Shown one piece after another: positions 1 through 8,126 of a DNA stretch of 50,934 nt. Source of the stretch: Deltaproteobacteria bacterium (GTDB lineage Bacteria; Myxococcota_A; Polyangia; Polyangiales; JADJMO01); contig JANYDK010000039.1 of NCBI GenBank assembly GCA_025363655.1, positions 1 to 50,934 of the forward strand, written 5' to 3'. The translations under genes were made by a program, and so were the position numbers. The notes under the pieces are model-generated. The model searched no databases. It had not been told where the DNA came from and saw only the letters and a program-made list of their open reading frames with translations. Every line of letters starts with the position of its first letter. Positions within the stretch are counted from its first letter, which is position 1.

Positions 1-119
1 GCAACCGAAACAGACCTCGAGGCCGCCGCCGAGCGTCATGCCGTAGGGGGCAGCGACGACCGGAACGTGCGCGTACTTGAGGCGCTGCGTCGCCGCTTGG
101 TAGCCCTGCACCATCGAGC
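1..119. repeat. Left arm of a 119-bp perfect inverted repeat (probable fold-back)
   Basis: Bases 1-119 are the exact reverse complement of bases 1048-1166, which lie inside the FadB-like gene. Similarity of the plus-strand reading frame to the FadB family begins at the codon at 120-122 (Phe-Arg-Thr-Ala-Asp), immediately after the repeat ends. The inverted copy therefore replaces the true 5' part of the gene. A fold-back or chimeric join at a contig end explains this better than a biological repeat. Confidence 0.95.
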
Positions 120-1769
120 TTCCGCACCGCCGACATGGTCGGTCTCGACACCTTCGTCCACGTCGCCGACAACTGCTTCGCCTCGCTGACGCAAGACGAA
201 GAGCGCAAGGTGTTCGAAGTTCCCGCGTTCATCCGCGCGATGACCGAGAAGAAGCTCCTCGGCGACAAGACCAAGGGCGGCTTCTACAAGAAGACCAAAG
301 GCGAAGGCGCCGGCGTCGAGACGTTCGATCCGAAGACGCTCGCCTACCGTCCCAAGGGCGGCGACGAGACCATCGCGAAAACGTGTAAATCACTCGGAAA
401 AATCGAAGATCCGAAGGCCCGCGTGAAGGCGCTCGTCGCCGATGGCGGCAAGGCCGGCGCGTTCGCGTGGAAGGTGCTTTCGCGATCGCTCGCGTACTCG
501 GCGCGTCGCATCGGCGAGATCACCGACGACGTCTTCGCCGTCGATGAAGCGATGAAGTGGGGCTACAACTGGGAGCTCGGACCCTTCGAAGTGTGGGACG
601 CGCTCGGCTTCGTCGAGACGACCGATCGCATGGTGAAGGACGGCATCGCCCTCCCCGCGTCGATCACCAAAATGAAGGCAAGCGGCGCCAAATCGTTTTA
701 TCGGGAAGACGGCGCGATCTTCGATCTGAAGAAGGGCGAGTACGTCCCGCGCGCGGTCGATCCGCGCAACGCGACGTTCCAAATCCTCAAGCGCGGCGCC
801 GCACCCGTCCTCAAGAACGACGGCGCCGAAGCGTGGGACCTCGGCGACGGCGTCCTCGGCCTCACGTTCAAGACCAAGGCCAACAGCATCGACCCCGACG
901 TCATCTCGATGATCAGCAAGTCGGCCGAGAAGGCCGAGACCGACTTCCGCGCGCTCGTCATCGCCAACGACGGCGAGCACTTCTGCGTCGGCGCCAACCT
1001 CTTCTTGGTGGTGATGGCCGCCTCGCAGGGCGAATTCGGCCAGATCCGCTCGATGGTGCAGGGCTACCAAGCGGCGACGCAGCGCCTCAAGTACGCGCAC
1101 GTTCCGGTCGTCGCTGCCCCCTACGGCATGACGCTCGGCGGCGGCCTCGAGGTCTGTTTCGGTTGCGACGCGGTGCAAGCGTCGGCCGAGACCTACAGCG
1201 GCCTCGTCGAGGTCGCCGTCGGGCTCATTCCGGGCGGCGCGGGCACGATGAACATGCTCTTCCGCGCGCTCGAGAACATCCCCGAGGGCACCACGGTGAA
1301 CACCTACGACGTGGTCACGAACGTGTTCAAGAACATCGCCTTGGCGAAGGTCGCGACCAGCGCCGAAGAGGGAAAGACCTTCGGCTACTTCCGTCGCACC
1401 GACGGCGTCAGCTTCGATCGCGCCCGTCAGGTCGTCGAAGCCAAGCGTCGCGCCATCGGCCTCGCCGAGGCTGGGTATCACCCGCAGGCGCCGCGCAGCT
1501 TCACGCTGCCTGGTGAGAGCGGCATCGCCACCCTCTCGATGATGGTCGACACGCTCGTCGCCGGCGGACACGCCAGCGAGCACGACGCCAAGATCGCGAA
1601 GAAGCTCGCCACCGTCCTCTGCGGCGGTCTCGGCGGCGCCTCGCGCGAGGTCACCGAAGCCGAAGTGCTCGAGCTCGAGTGCGAGGCCTTCCTCAGCCTC
1701 ACGGGCGAGCCGAAGAGCCTCGAGCGCATGCAATACATGCTGATGAACAACAAGCCGCTGCGTAACTAA
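120..1769 (+). CDS. 3-hydroxyacyl-CoA dehydrogenase / enoyl-CoA hydratase (FadB/FadN-like), 5' truncated
   Basis: Bifunctional beta-oxidation enzyme that hydrates trans-2-enoyl-CoA and oxidises the 3-hydroxyacyl-CoA product. The 549 visible residues start within the dehydrogenase part ([16 protein letters not shown], typical of the C-terminal dehydrogenase domain) and run into a complete crotonase domain. That domain shows HFCVGANL near residue 285, GGGLEV near 339 and the [13 protein letters not shown] segment. The dehydrogenase-first order is that of FadN-type proteins, which are near 750-800 residues, so the N-terminal NAD-binding domain is missing. The ATG at 135 is internal and not a real start; the frame is cut at 119/120 by the inverted repeat. 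It lies 11 bases before the thiolase gene, and the two should form the trifunctional fatty-acid oxidation complex. Confidence 0.9.
   Translation, partial: FRTADMVGLDTFVHVADNCFASLTQDEERKVFEVPAFIRAMTEKKLLGDKTKGGFYKKTKGEGAGVETFDPKTLAYRPKGGDETIAKTCKSLGKIEDPKARVKALVADGGKAGAFAWKVLSRSLAYSARRIGEITDDVFAVDEAMKWGYNWELGPFEVWDALGFVETTDRMVKDGIALPASITKMKASGAKSFYREDGAIFDLKKGEYVPRAVDPRNATFQILKRGAAPVLKNDGAEAWDLGDGVLGLTFKTKANSIDPDVISMISKSAEKAETDFRALVIANDGEHFCVGANLFLVVMAASQGEFGQIRSMVQGYQAATQRLKYAHVPVVAAPYGMTLGGGLEVCFGCDAVQASAETYSGLVEVAVGLIPGGAGTMNMLFRALENIPEGTTVNTYDVVTNVFKNIALAKVATSAEEGKTFGYFRRTDGVSFDRARQVVEAKRRAIGLAEAGYHPQAPRSFTLPGESGIATLSMMVDTLVAGGHASEHDAKIAKKLATVLCGGLGGASREVTEAEVLELECEAFLSLTGEPKSLERMQYMLMNNKPLRN
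1048..1166. repeat. Right arm of the 119-bp inverted repeat
   Basis: This is the native copy of the segment repeated in inverse orientation at 1-119. It encodes part of the enoyl-CoA hydratase domain of the FadB-like protein, including the GGGLE oxyanion-hole segment. The arms are identical and are separated by 928 bases. Confidence 0.95.
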
Positions 1770-1780
1770 GGAGTAGGACC

Positions 1781-2965
1781 ATGAGCACCACGAATTTGAA
1801 CGACATCGTGATTGCCGAGGCCGTGCGCTCCGCAGTGGGCCGCGGCATCAAGGGCTCGCTCGCCTTCAAGCGCCCGGACGACCTCGCTGGTGAGGTCATC
1901 CGCGCTCTCATGGCGCGCGTCCCGCAAGTGAAGCCGAGCGACGTCGAAGACGTCATCCTCGGATGCGCCATGCCCGAAGGCGAGCAAGGCCTCAACATCG
2001 CCCGCGTCGCCGGCGTCCTCGGCGGGCTCCCCGACGAGACCAGCGCGATGACGATCAACCGCTTTTGCTCGAGCGGATTGCAAGCGCTCGCCCTCGCGGC
2101 CGGCGCCATCAAGATGGGCAGCAACGACATCGTCGTCGCCGGCGGCGTCGAGTCGATGTCGATGGTCCCGATGACCGGCAACAAGCTCTCGGCCTCGGCC
2201 GAAGCGATGCGCACCCACGCGTCGGTCTACACGCCGATGGGCATCACCGCCGAGAACGTCGCGACGCGCTTCAACATCGCCCGCGCCGATCAAGACGCCT
2301 TCGCCGTCGCGAGCCACCAGAAGGCCAGCGCCGCCCGCGAAAAGAAGGTGTTCGAGGCAGAGGTCGTGACCGTGAAGGCCGTCCGCTACGAGGGTGACAA
2401 GCACGTCGAGTTCGACTTCCGCACCGACGAGCTCGTTCGCCCTGACACCACGCTCGAGGGCCTCGCCGGCCTCAAGCCTGCGTTCTCGACCAAGGGCAGC
2501 GTCACTGCCGGCAACAGCTCACCGCTCAGCGACGGCGCCGCCGCCGCGCTGCTCATGAGCAAGGCGAAGGCCGACAGCCTCGGAATCAAGGGCCTCGGCT
2601 ACTTCCGCGCCTTCACCACCGCCGGCGTCGACCCTTCGATCATGGGCATCGGCCCCATCCCCGCCGTGCGAAAGCTCTTCGCCCGGACGGGCCTCTCGAT
2701 GAAGGACATCGACCTCATCGAGCTCAACGAAGCGTTCGCGTCGCAAGCCGTGTACGTCTCCCGCGAGCTCGGCATCCCGAGCGAAAAGCTCAACGTCCAC
2801 GGCGGGGCGATCGCTCTCGGCCACCCCTTGGGGTGCACCGGCGCGAAGCTGACGGCGACTGCGCTCCACGAGCTCCGTCGTCGCGGCGGGAAGTACGCCA
2901 TCGTCACGATGTGCATCGGCGGAGGCATGGGAGCCGCGGGGTTGTTGGAGTCGATTCCGGCTTGA
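1781..2965 (+). CDS. fadA: Acetyl-CoA C-acyltransferase (thiolase), FadA-like
   Basis: Thiolase of 394 residues, the usual family length, which cleaves 3-ketoacyl-CoA with CoA in the last step of beta-oxidation. The catalytic residues are visible: nucleophile Cys96 in NRFCSSGLQ, His348 in GHPLGCTG and Cys378 in CIGGGMGAAG. A Shine-Dalgarno AAGGAG lies just before the ATG, 11 bases after the stop of the FadB-like gene, so the two form an operon. The stop is followed by a clear intrinsic terminator. The fadA symbol reflects the pairing with a FadB-like partner; the protein could equally be named by its enzyme class. Confidence 0.93.
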   Translation: MSTTNLNDIVIAEAVRSAVGRGIKGSLAFKRPDDLAGEVIRALMARVPQVKPSDVEDVILGCAMPEGEQGLNIARVAGVLGGLPDETSAMTINRFCSSGLQALALAAGAIKMGSNDIVVAGGVESMSMVPMTGNKLSASAEAMRTHASVYTPMGITAENVATRFNIARADQDAFAVASHQKASAAREKKVFEAEVVTVKAVRYEGDKHVEFDFRTDELVRPDTTLEGLAGLKPAFSTKGSVTAGNSSPLSDGAAAALLMSKAKADSLGIKGLGYFRAFTTAGVDPSIMGIGPIPAVRKLFARTGLSMKDIDLIELNEAFASQAVYVSRELGIPSEKLNVHGGAIALGHPLGCTGAKLTATALHELRRRGGKYAIVTMCIGGGMGAAGLLESIPA

Positions 2966-2984
2966 AAATAGGCTGATTCGTAGG

Positions 2985-3024
2985 AGGGCCCTTTCTCCGA
3001 TGGAGAGAGGGCCTTCGTGTTTTT
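2985..3024 (+). terminator. Rho-independent terminator after the beta-oxidation operon
   Basis: GGCCCTTTCTCC (2987-2998) pairs with GGAGAGAGGGCC (3002-3013) across a 3-base loop, with one G-U pair. A T-rich tract (TTCGTGTTTTT) follows. It begins 20 bases after the thiolase stop. Confidence 0.85.
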
Positions 3025-3103
3025 GGGGCACGGGAGCGGGTGCGGGTGCGGGCCGCTTGGGCTCCGCCTCGTCCATTTAATCTTCTTCGTCCAACCGGTC
3101 GTT

Positions 3104-3109
3104 TACCCT
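3104..3109 (+). promoter_or_regulatory. -10-like TACCCT, 6 nt before ATG 3116
   Basis: TACCCT lies 6 bases before the chosen start, and no Shine-Dalgarno is visible. This is one member of the recurring TAnnCT pattern that suggests leaderless transcription. Confidence 0.5.
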
Positions 3110-3115
3110 CCGCAC

Positions 3116-3520
3116 ATGCGAAACCACCTGATGCTTGCGGCGGTCGCGCTGTCGCTGACGATGGGTTGCGGCAAGAGCGAGAAGGCGATGAAGGCCGTCG
3201 GCGAGGTCGCCGATTGGGTGAAGAGCAACTACAAGAAGGACAAGTGCGAGGACGTCGTGAAGAAGGGAAGCGAGTTCGCGAACGATCGCGGTCACCTTCT
3301 CGTGCTCTTTCCCTTCGAGCCCGACGACGCGCGCTGGAAGGACTTCGACACGGTCGGCGGCGTCGGTGGCCAGTGCAAGGGCATGGCGAAGGCGGTCGAC
3401 GACTGCATGCTCGACGGCCACGGCGGCATCAGCGGTCACTTCCAGATGGTCATCACCGTCTGCAAGCGCCAACTCGGGCTGGACCCGAAGAAGAAATGGG
3501 GCGGTCGCGACGACGAGTGA
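3116..3520 (+). CDS. Small lipoprotein of unknown function
   Basis: Encodes 134 residues beginning MRNHLMLAAVALSLTMGCGK, a short lipoprotein signal with Cys near residue 18. The ATG at 3116 is preferred over the upstream in-frame start at 3017 because it gives a proper signal peptide and has a -10-like TACCCT 6 nt upstream; the longer form would start inside the preceding terminator. The mature part is charged with several Cys (KCEDVV, GGQCKGMA, DDCMLDG, TVCKRQL) and ends in a Lys/Asp-rich tail. I do not recognise the family. Its location between fatty-acid oxidation genes and mmsA gives no clear hint of function. Confidence 0.8.
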   Translation: MRNHLMLAAVALSLTMGCGKSEKAMKAVGEVADWVKSNYKKDKCEDVVKKGSEFANDRGHLLVLFPFEPDDARWKDFDTVGGVGGQCKGMAKAVDDCMLDGHGGISGHFQMVITVCKRQLGLDPKKKWGGRDDE

Positions 3521-3592
3521 GCGACAGCTCGCGGCTCCCAGGCCACGGCCGCGCTCGCCCCCACTCCCTCGATGTGGAAAGATTCGCCCCCC

Positions 3593-5098
3593 ATGTCAGA
3601 CCTCCCCATCATCGGCCACTGGATCGACGGCAAGACCGTCCTCGGATCGACTCGCTCGCAGGAGGTCTGGAATCCTGCGCTCGGCAAGGCCGAGAAGCGC
3701 GTGCTCCTCGCCGACACTGCCACGGTGCAGGCGGCGGTCGCGTCGGCGGAGAAGGCCTATCCGGCGTGGCGCGCGACGCCGCCGCTGAAGCGGGCGCGGG
3801 TGATGAGCAAGCTGAAGATCCTCCTCGAGCAGCACGCCGAGCAGATCACCTCGTTGCTCACCGCCGAGCACGGGAAGGTCGCGGGCGATGCGATGGGCGA
3901 GCTGCAGCGCGGCATCGAGAACGTCGAGTACGCCTCGTACGTCACCGAGCTCTTGAAGGGCGAGTACACTCGCAACGTCGGTCCGAACATCGACTCCTGG
4001 AGCGAGCACCAGCCGCTCGGGGTCACGGCCGGCATCACGCCCTTCAATTTCCCGGCGATGGTGCCGCTGTGGATGTGGCCGATGGCGGTCGCGTGCGGCA
4101 ACACCTTCGTGCTCAAGCCGTCCGAGCGTGATCCGTCGAGTGCGCTCTTGATCGCCCAGCTCGCCTTCGAGGCCGGGCTCCCGCCGGGCGTGCTCAATGT
4201 CGTCAACGGTGACAAAGAAGCGGTCGACGCGCTGCTCGACGACGCGCGCGTCCAGGCGCTCAGCTTCGTCGGATCGACGCCGATCGCCGAGTACATCTAC
4301 TCGCGCGGCTGTGCTCGCGGAAAACGCGTGCAGGCGCTCGGCGGCGCGAAGAACCACGCGGTCGTGATGCCCGACGCCGACATCGGCAACGCCGTCAGCG
4401 CGCTGATGGGCGCCGCCTACGGCTCGTGCGGCGAGCGTTGCATGGCCATCCCGCTGGTGGTCGCGGTCGGAGACGCCGCCGCTGACGCCATCGTCGCCGG
4501 GCTCACGGCGGAGATCGCCAAGATGAAGGTCGGCCCCGGCACCGATCCGAAGAACGACATGGGCCCGCTCGTCACCAAGCAACACTTCGAGAAGGTGAAG
4601 GGCTACGTCGATCAAGGCGTCGCCGAGGGCGCCAAGCTCGTGGTCGACGGCCGCAATCTCAAGGTCGCCGGCCACGAGAACGGCTTCTTTCTCGGGGCGT
4701 GCCTCTTCGATCACGTCAAGCCGGAGATGGTCGTCTACCGCGAAGAGATCTTCGGACCGGTGCTCGGCGTCGTCCGCGTGAAGTCGCTGGAAGAGGCGAT
4801 GAAGCTCATCAACGAGCACGAGTACGGCAACGGCACCTGCATCTTCACCCGCGACGGCGAGGCCGCCCGCTACTTCTCCGACCACATCCTCGTCGGCATG
4901 GTCGGCATCAACGTCCCCTTGCCGGTGCCGGTCGCGTACCACTCGTTCGGCGGCTGGAAACGCTCGATTTTCGGCGATCTCCACGCCTACGGCCCCGACG
5001 CGGTGCGCTTCTACACCAAGCGCAAGACGATCACGCAGCGTTGGCCCTCGGCCGGCGTACGCGAGGGCGCGATGTTCTCATTCCCGTCGACGAAGTAA
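3593..5098 (+). CDS. mmsA: CoA-acylating methylmalonate-semialdehyde dehydrogenase
   Basis: Aldehyde dehydrogenase superfamily enzyme of 501 residues that converts methylmalonate semialdehyde or malonate semialdehyde with NAD+ and CoA to propionyl-CoA or acetyl-CoA, in valine, thymine or inositol catabolism. The family signature around the catalytic Cys283 ([13 protein letters not shown]) is present, together with [12 protein letters not shown] and the C-terminal [17 protein letters not shown]. The ATG at 3593 ([14 protein letters not shown]) matches the family N-terminus; an in-frame ATG at 3572 would add seven residues. No convincing Shine-Dalgarno is seen. The beta-oxidation pair upstream, separated by a terminator and a lipoprotein, fits a catabolic neighbourhood. 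Confidence 0.93.
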   Translation: MSDLPIIGHWIDGKTVLGSTRSQEVWNPALGKAEKRVLLADTATVQAAVASAEKAYPAWRATPPLKRARVMSKLKILLEQHAEQITSLLTAEHGKVAGDAMGELQRGIENVEYASYVTELLKGEYTRNVGPNIDSWSEHQPLGVTAGITPFNFPAMVPLWMWPMAVACGNTFVLKPSERDPSSALLIAQLAFEAGLPPGVLNVVNGDKEAVDALLDDARVQALSFVGSTPIAEYIYSRGCARGKRVQALGGAKNHAVVMPDADIGNAVSALMGAAYGSCGERCMAIPLVVAVGDAAADAIVAGLTAEIAKMKVGPGTDPKNDMGPLVTKQHFEKVKGYVDQGVAEGAKLVVDGRNLKVAGHENGFFLGACLFDHVKPEMVVYREEIFGPVLGVVRVKSLEEAMKLINEHEYGNGTCIFTRDGEAARYFSDHILVGMVGINVPLPVPVAYHSFGGWKRSIFGDLHAYGPDAVRFYTKRKTITQRWPSAGVREGAMFSFPSTK

Positions 5099-5104
5099 CT
5101 CACG

Positions 5105-5743
5105 TCAGCGCCGAACGATCCGCGCCCGACTGTGATCGCGCGGAACTATAGCCGGGCCAGCACCCGGGCCTGCGCCTGCACCCGCGCTTGTGCGCGCACT
5201 CGCGCCTGCACCCGCACTCGCGCCTGCGCCCGCACTCGGACCCGCACTCGGACTCGCACTCGCGCTCGCCTTCGCACTCACCCCCGGCCTCACCCTCTCC
5301 GTCAAACCCTTCAAGAAATTCCTCAAGAACTGATCCCCACACGCCCGATAGTTCGGATGCTGCGGCTTCCGAAACAACGCGCTCACCTCCGGCCTCCCCA
5401 CTTGGAAGCCCGCTGCGTGCATGATCGCGAGCACGTCGTCTTCCTTCAGCTCGAAGGCGACGCGTAGCTTCTTCAACACCGTGTTGTTGGTGACGTGCGT
5501 CTCCGGCTGGCGCGGCGGGGCCTTCGGATCGCGGCCGCGGCGGCGGACGATGAGGCCGTCGAGGAAGCAGCCCATCACCGAGTTGTTGCAGACCTCGTAG
5601 CCCGGCTCTTCTTCGCGTCTCAGCCAAGCGACGATGTCGGCGCGCGAGGCTCGGCCGTCACCGAGCTCGATGATTTGCGCGAGCGCCTCGTCGTCGACCG
5701 CGAGCATGAAGCGCACGCTGCGGAGCACGTCGTTGTTGATCAT
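5105..5743 (-). CDS. YehS-like DUF1456 protein with a long Ala/Gly/Ser tail
   Basis: The first ~155 residues carry the two DUF1456 repeats, INNDVLRSVRFML and TNNTVLKKLRVAF, each followed by a helical unit. The second repeat ends at CGDQFLRNFLKGL, close to E. coli YehS throughout, whose function is unknown. The protein then departs from the family with about 55 residues of low complexity (Ala, Gly, Ser, Pro) encoded by imperfect hexanucleotide repeats, ending with basic residues (RARIVRR). The stop is convergent with mmsA, with 6 bases between. The gene starts 17 bases after the stop of the probable selenoprotein on the same strand and may be cotranscribed with it. Confidence 0.85.
   Translation of the reverse strand: MINNDVLRSVRFMLAVDDEALAQIIELGDGRASRADIVAWLRREEEPGYEVCNNSVMGCFLDGLIVRRRGRDPKAPPRQPETHVTNNTVLKKLRVAFELKEDDVLAIMHAAGFQVGRPEVSALFRKPQHPNYRACGDQFLRNFLKGLTERVRPGVSAKASASASPSAGPSAGAGASAGAGASARTSAGAGAGPGAGPAIVPRDHSRARIVRR
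5160..5285. repeat. Imperfect hexanucleotide repeat tract inside the DUF1456 gene
   Basis: Variants of GCACTC, GCGCCT and GCACCC recur through this stretch. In the minus-strand gene they encode alternating Ala with Ser or Gly. Such tracts can change length by slippage. The reading frame stays open across the whole stretch. Confidence 0.75.
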
Positions 5744-5760
5744 CGCCGTGGCGAAGGAGA

Positions 5761-6486
5761 TTACAAGGAATTGATCTTCGTGAGCGCGCCCGTGTACATG
5801 CCCTTGTAGAGAATCTCCATCGTGTCGAGATCGACGACGTAGGCAGTTTCGCGGGGCGTGCCGAGGATGGTCTTGATGGAGAGTGGCGCGTCGGGAGGAT
5901 CGATCGCCATCGGGAAGGCGATCTTGCGAGAGGTAATCCAGGCGTTGAGCTGCGTTTGGGTCGCCGCTCCGTTGGGATCGCTGGCGTTCTCGACCATCAC
6001 CTCGAAGAGCAAGGCCTTCGACTCGAAACCGGGGTATTTCGCGGCCAGATCACGGGCCGCGGCCTGGCAAGCCGTTCAGAAAAAACCTACTTCGTGGATC
6101 ATCGCCCAACGCTGTGGCGCCTTCGCGCGCACGTCGGAGAGTTGGAACGCGACGTAGTCGGCCTCGGTGGTGAGGCCCGTCGCGCCGAAGTGCAGGTAAC
6201 CCTGCGCGGCGAAATTCGGCATGATCGAGCCGACTTTGTTGCCGTAGGGGCCGTCGGGATAGACGTCGCGGCCGGGCGCAGCGGTGTCGGTGCTCGTCGC
6301 GGTGTCGTCGCCGGGCGAGGCGGTGTCGGAGCCTCCGCCAGGTGTCGTGTCGGCGACCGTGCCTCCGGTGTCGTCGCCTCCCTTCACGGGGTTCGAACCA
6401 TCGCCGCTGCTGGAGCAGGCGACGGCCGCCGCGAGGGCGAGGCCGGTGAGCCAAGGAATGGGGTGAAGGGGCGCGCGTCGCATCAT
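5761..6486 (-). CDS. Probable selenoprotein: thioredoxin-fold lipoprotein with in-frame UGA (Sec) in a UxxC motif
   Basis: Read through the UGA at 6076-6078, this frame gives 241 residues. It starts MMRRAPLHP and has a lipobox ending at Cys24 (AAAVAC). A linker rich in Asp, Thr and Gly follows (about residues 28-65), then a thioredoxin/AhpC-TSA-like domain. Where such domains carry CxxC, the sequence reads HEVGFF-UGA-TAC, giving Sec137-Thr-Ala-Cys140. It continues in the same frame with AARDLAAKYPGF and ALLFEVMVENA, and ends with PMAIDPPDAPL and TAYVVDLDTMEILYKGMYTG, all expected of this fold. A hairpin suitable as a bacterial SECIS follows the UGA (6040-6061). Treated as two genes, the second would need a TTG start inside the fold. 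An in-frame start at 6585 is possible but would bury the signal peptide. The likely role is a membrane-anchored thiol oxidoreductase or peroxidase; the substrate is unknown. Confidence 0.8.
6040..6061 (-). promoter_or_regulatory. Candidate bacterial SECIS element
   Basis: On the mRNA, the arms CGCGGCC (6061-6055) and GGCCGCG (6046-6040) form a perfect 7-bp stem closing an 8-nt loop, CGUGAUCU. Fourteen nt separate the UGA from the stem and 21 nt separate it from the loop. A G within the first two loop positions followed by U, and this spacing, agree with what is known of bacterial SECIS elements read by SelB. GC-rich DNA forms hairpins easily, so this is supporting evidence rather than proof. 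Confidence 0.6.
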
Positions 6487-6618
6487 CGGGAGATACGATG
6501 AAGCATGGCGGAATGTTGCGCTAAGTAAATACGAACGTTCGCGCGTCGGGCATACGACCCGAACGACATAATCGGTCTCGGGCACACGGCGGACATGGGT
6601 GCCAGGCTCGCCAGAAGC

Positions 6619-7641
6619 TCAGGGCGTGAGCAGCACCTTGCCGATGGCCTTGCGATCGTGAATCCAGTGATGCGCCGCGGCTGCTTCGTCGAAGCTGAAG
6701 GTCTTGTCGACGCGCGGGCGAATTTTGCCGGCTTCGTAGAGCGCGATGAGCGCTTCGAACTGTGGCGTCAGCAAGTCGAGGCGGCTGAACATGTGGCCCA
6801 TGTTGCAGCCGCTGATCGTCTTGTTGTCGTCCATCAGCTTCATGGGGTTGTACTTGCGGATCTTCAGCACCTGCATCGCGGCGTGCCAGAGGCTGCGCTT
6901 CTTCCCCGACGAGGCGGCCGACAAGCCGAAGGCGACGATGCGACCCGTGGGCTGCAAGAGATCGTAGCCTTTGCCCCACGAGTCGCCGCCGACCGCGTCG
7001 AGGATGAGGTCGAGACCGTCCGCCTTCTCGGCGGCGAGGATCTCTTTCACGGCCGCCGCCCAATCGGCGCCAGAGTCGATGGGGTGGTGCACGCCCTTCT
7101 TCTTCAGGAAGTCGTGTTTTCCCGGGGAAGCGGTGCCGAAGATGATGCAGTTCTTCGTCTGCGCGAGCTCGATGGCGGCGAGCCCGACGCCGCCCGCGAC
7201 CGAGTGGATGAAGACGCGCGAGCCTTCGCGGAGCGTGCCGGTGAAGCACATCATGTTGTAGGCCGTGAGGTAGACGACGGGGAGCGCAGCGGCCTCCTCG
7301 AACGTCATTTTCTCGGGCATTTTGAAGACTTGATCGGCGTTGATGGCGAGCGTGTCGGTGTACCCGCCGAAGCGCGGCATGCCGAAGACCTTGTCGCCGA
7401 CGGCGAGCTTGGTGACGCCTTCGCCGACCTCGTCGACCACGCCCGAGACCTCGTAGCCGACGACGCAGGGGATTTTTGGAGCGTCTGGATAGAGACCGAC
7501 GCGCGCCATCAGATCGGCGAAGTTGATGCCCGCCGCCTTCACCCGAATGCGCACCTCACCAGCCCCGGCCGTCGGATCGGGCGCCTCGCGCACTTGGAGA
7601 ACTTCGGGGGGGCCGGCTTTGGTGATCCAGACTTGGCGCAT
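6619..7641 (-). CDS. Zinc-independent medium-chain oxidoreductase (quinone oxidoreductase / VAT1-like)
   Basis: MDR-superfamily NAD(P)H oxidoreductase of 340 residues. The N-terminal GroES-like fold has the quinone-oxidoreductase signature (AAGINFADLMARVGLYP, GYEVSGVVDEVG). The Rossmann domain has SVAGGVGLAAIELAQ. The LWHAAMQVLKIRKYNPMKLM and ISGCNMGHMF segments resemble the VAT-1 homologue branch. The structural zinc-site cysteines of alcohol dehydrogenases are absent, as expected for this branch. The substrate cannot be told. It is divergent from the small gene at 7695, and TAGCCT lies 7 nt before the ATG. Confidence 0.87.
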   Translation of the reverse strand: MRQVWITKAGPPEVLQVREAPDPTAGAGEVRIRVKAAGINFADLMARVGLYPDAPKIPCVVGYEVSGVVDEVGEGVTKLAVGDKVFGMPRFGGYTDTLAINADQVFKMPEKMTFEEAAALPVVYLTAYNMMCFTGTLREGSRVFIHSVAGGVGLAAIELAQTKNCIIFGTASPGKHDFLKKKGVHHPIDSGADWAAAVKEILAAEKADGLDLILDAVGGDSWGKGYDLLQPTGRIVAFGLSAASSGKKRSLWHAAMQVLKIRKYNPMKLMDDNKTISGCNMGHMFSRLDLLTPQFEALIALYEAGKIRPRVDKTFSFDEAAAAHHWIHDRKAIGKVLLTP

Positions 7642-7648
7642 GCTGAGG

Positions 7649-7654
7649 AGGCTA
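7649..7654 (-). promoter_or_regulatory. -10-like TAGCCT, 7 nt before the ATG at 7641
   Basis: On the minus strand TAGCCT is followed by 7 bases and then the start codon of the VAT1-like gene. No Shine-Dalgarno could fit in between. Confidence 0.5.
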
Positions 7655-7683
7655 TCCGATGCCCCACCTGCGCGTGGCCCTGG

Positions 7684-7689
7684 TAAGGT
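7684..7689 (+). promoter_or_regulatory. -10-like TAAGGT, 5 nt before ATG 7695
   Basis: TAAGGT lies 5 bases before the start codon. It matches TAnnnT but has G in place of the usual C at position 5. Confidence 0.4.
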
Positions 7690-7694
7690 GAGGC

Positions 7695-8111
7695 ATGGCG
7701 AACGAAGCGCTGGTGACGGCGGTGAAGCAGATCATGGCCCTCGGCAAGGCGGGCAAGGCCGACGAGGCCTACGCGGGATACAAAGCGCTCTTCGAGAGCC
7801 CCGAGTTTCGCACCTACACGCCGGCCGAGCAGCGCCAGGCAATCAAGCTCGTCATCAATCACAAGGTGCCGCCGCACTTTCCGCCGGCGTCGATGGTCGA
7901 AGCGCACCGCGCCGCGCTCGGCCCGCTCAGCGACCTCCTCGCGGCGCACAACGATCCGGTCGACTACGAGCTCCTCGGCATCGCGCACGTGGTCGTCGGC
8001 AACGAGGCAGCGGCGGGCAACATGTTCCGCACCGGCCTCCAGCTCGAGCGCGAGCGCGATCCGGGCTCGAATTTGTGTGGTTCGCTGATGAAGTGGGTCG
8101 CGGCAGTCTGA
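7695..8111 (+). CDS. Small helical protein of unknown function
   Basis: Encodes 138 residues with no signal peptide, mostly predicted helix. The N-terminal part (MALGKAGKADEAYAGYKALF) and the C-terminal part (ELLGIAHVVVGNEAAAGNMF) look like TPR-style helix pairs, but the repeat is not clean. No catalytic motif is evident. It is divergent from the VAT1-like gene and convergent with the next lipoprotein. I do not recognise the family. Confidence 0.75.
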   Translation: MANEALVTAVKQIMALGKAGKADEAYAGYKALFESPEFRTYTPAEQRQAIKLVINHKVPPHFPPASMVEAHRAALGPLSDLLAAHNDPVDYELLGIAHVVVGNEAAAGNMFRTGLQLERERDPGSNLCGSLMKWVAAV

Positions 8112-8126
8112 GTCCCGGCGGCCGTC

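Noticed and set aside
135-1769. The ATG at 135 as the natural start of the FadB-like gene
   Set aside because: Family similarity starts upstream of it at codon 120, and bases 1-119 are an inverted copy of the gene's own interior. The ATG is an internal methionine.
5761-6012. An independent 83-residue gene starting at TTG 6012
   Set aside because: It lies in the same frame as the upstream lipoprotein frame and is the second half of one thioredoxin-like domain. A TTG start inside the fold is implausible, and UGA read-through as Sec fits better.
6385-6396. GGTTCGAACC resembling a tRNA T-arm
   Set aside because: No acceptor, D or anticodon arms can be built around it on either strand. It encodes part of the linker of the probable selenoprotein.
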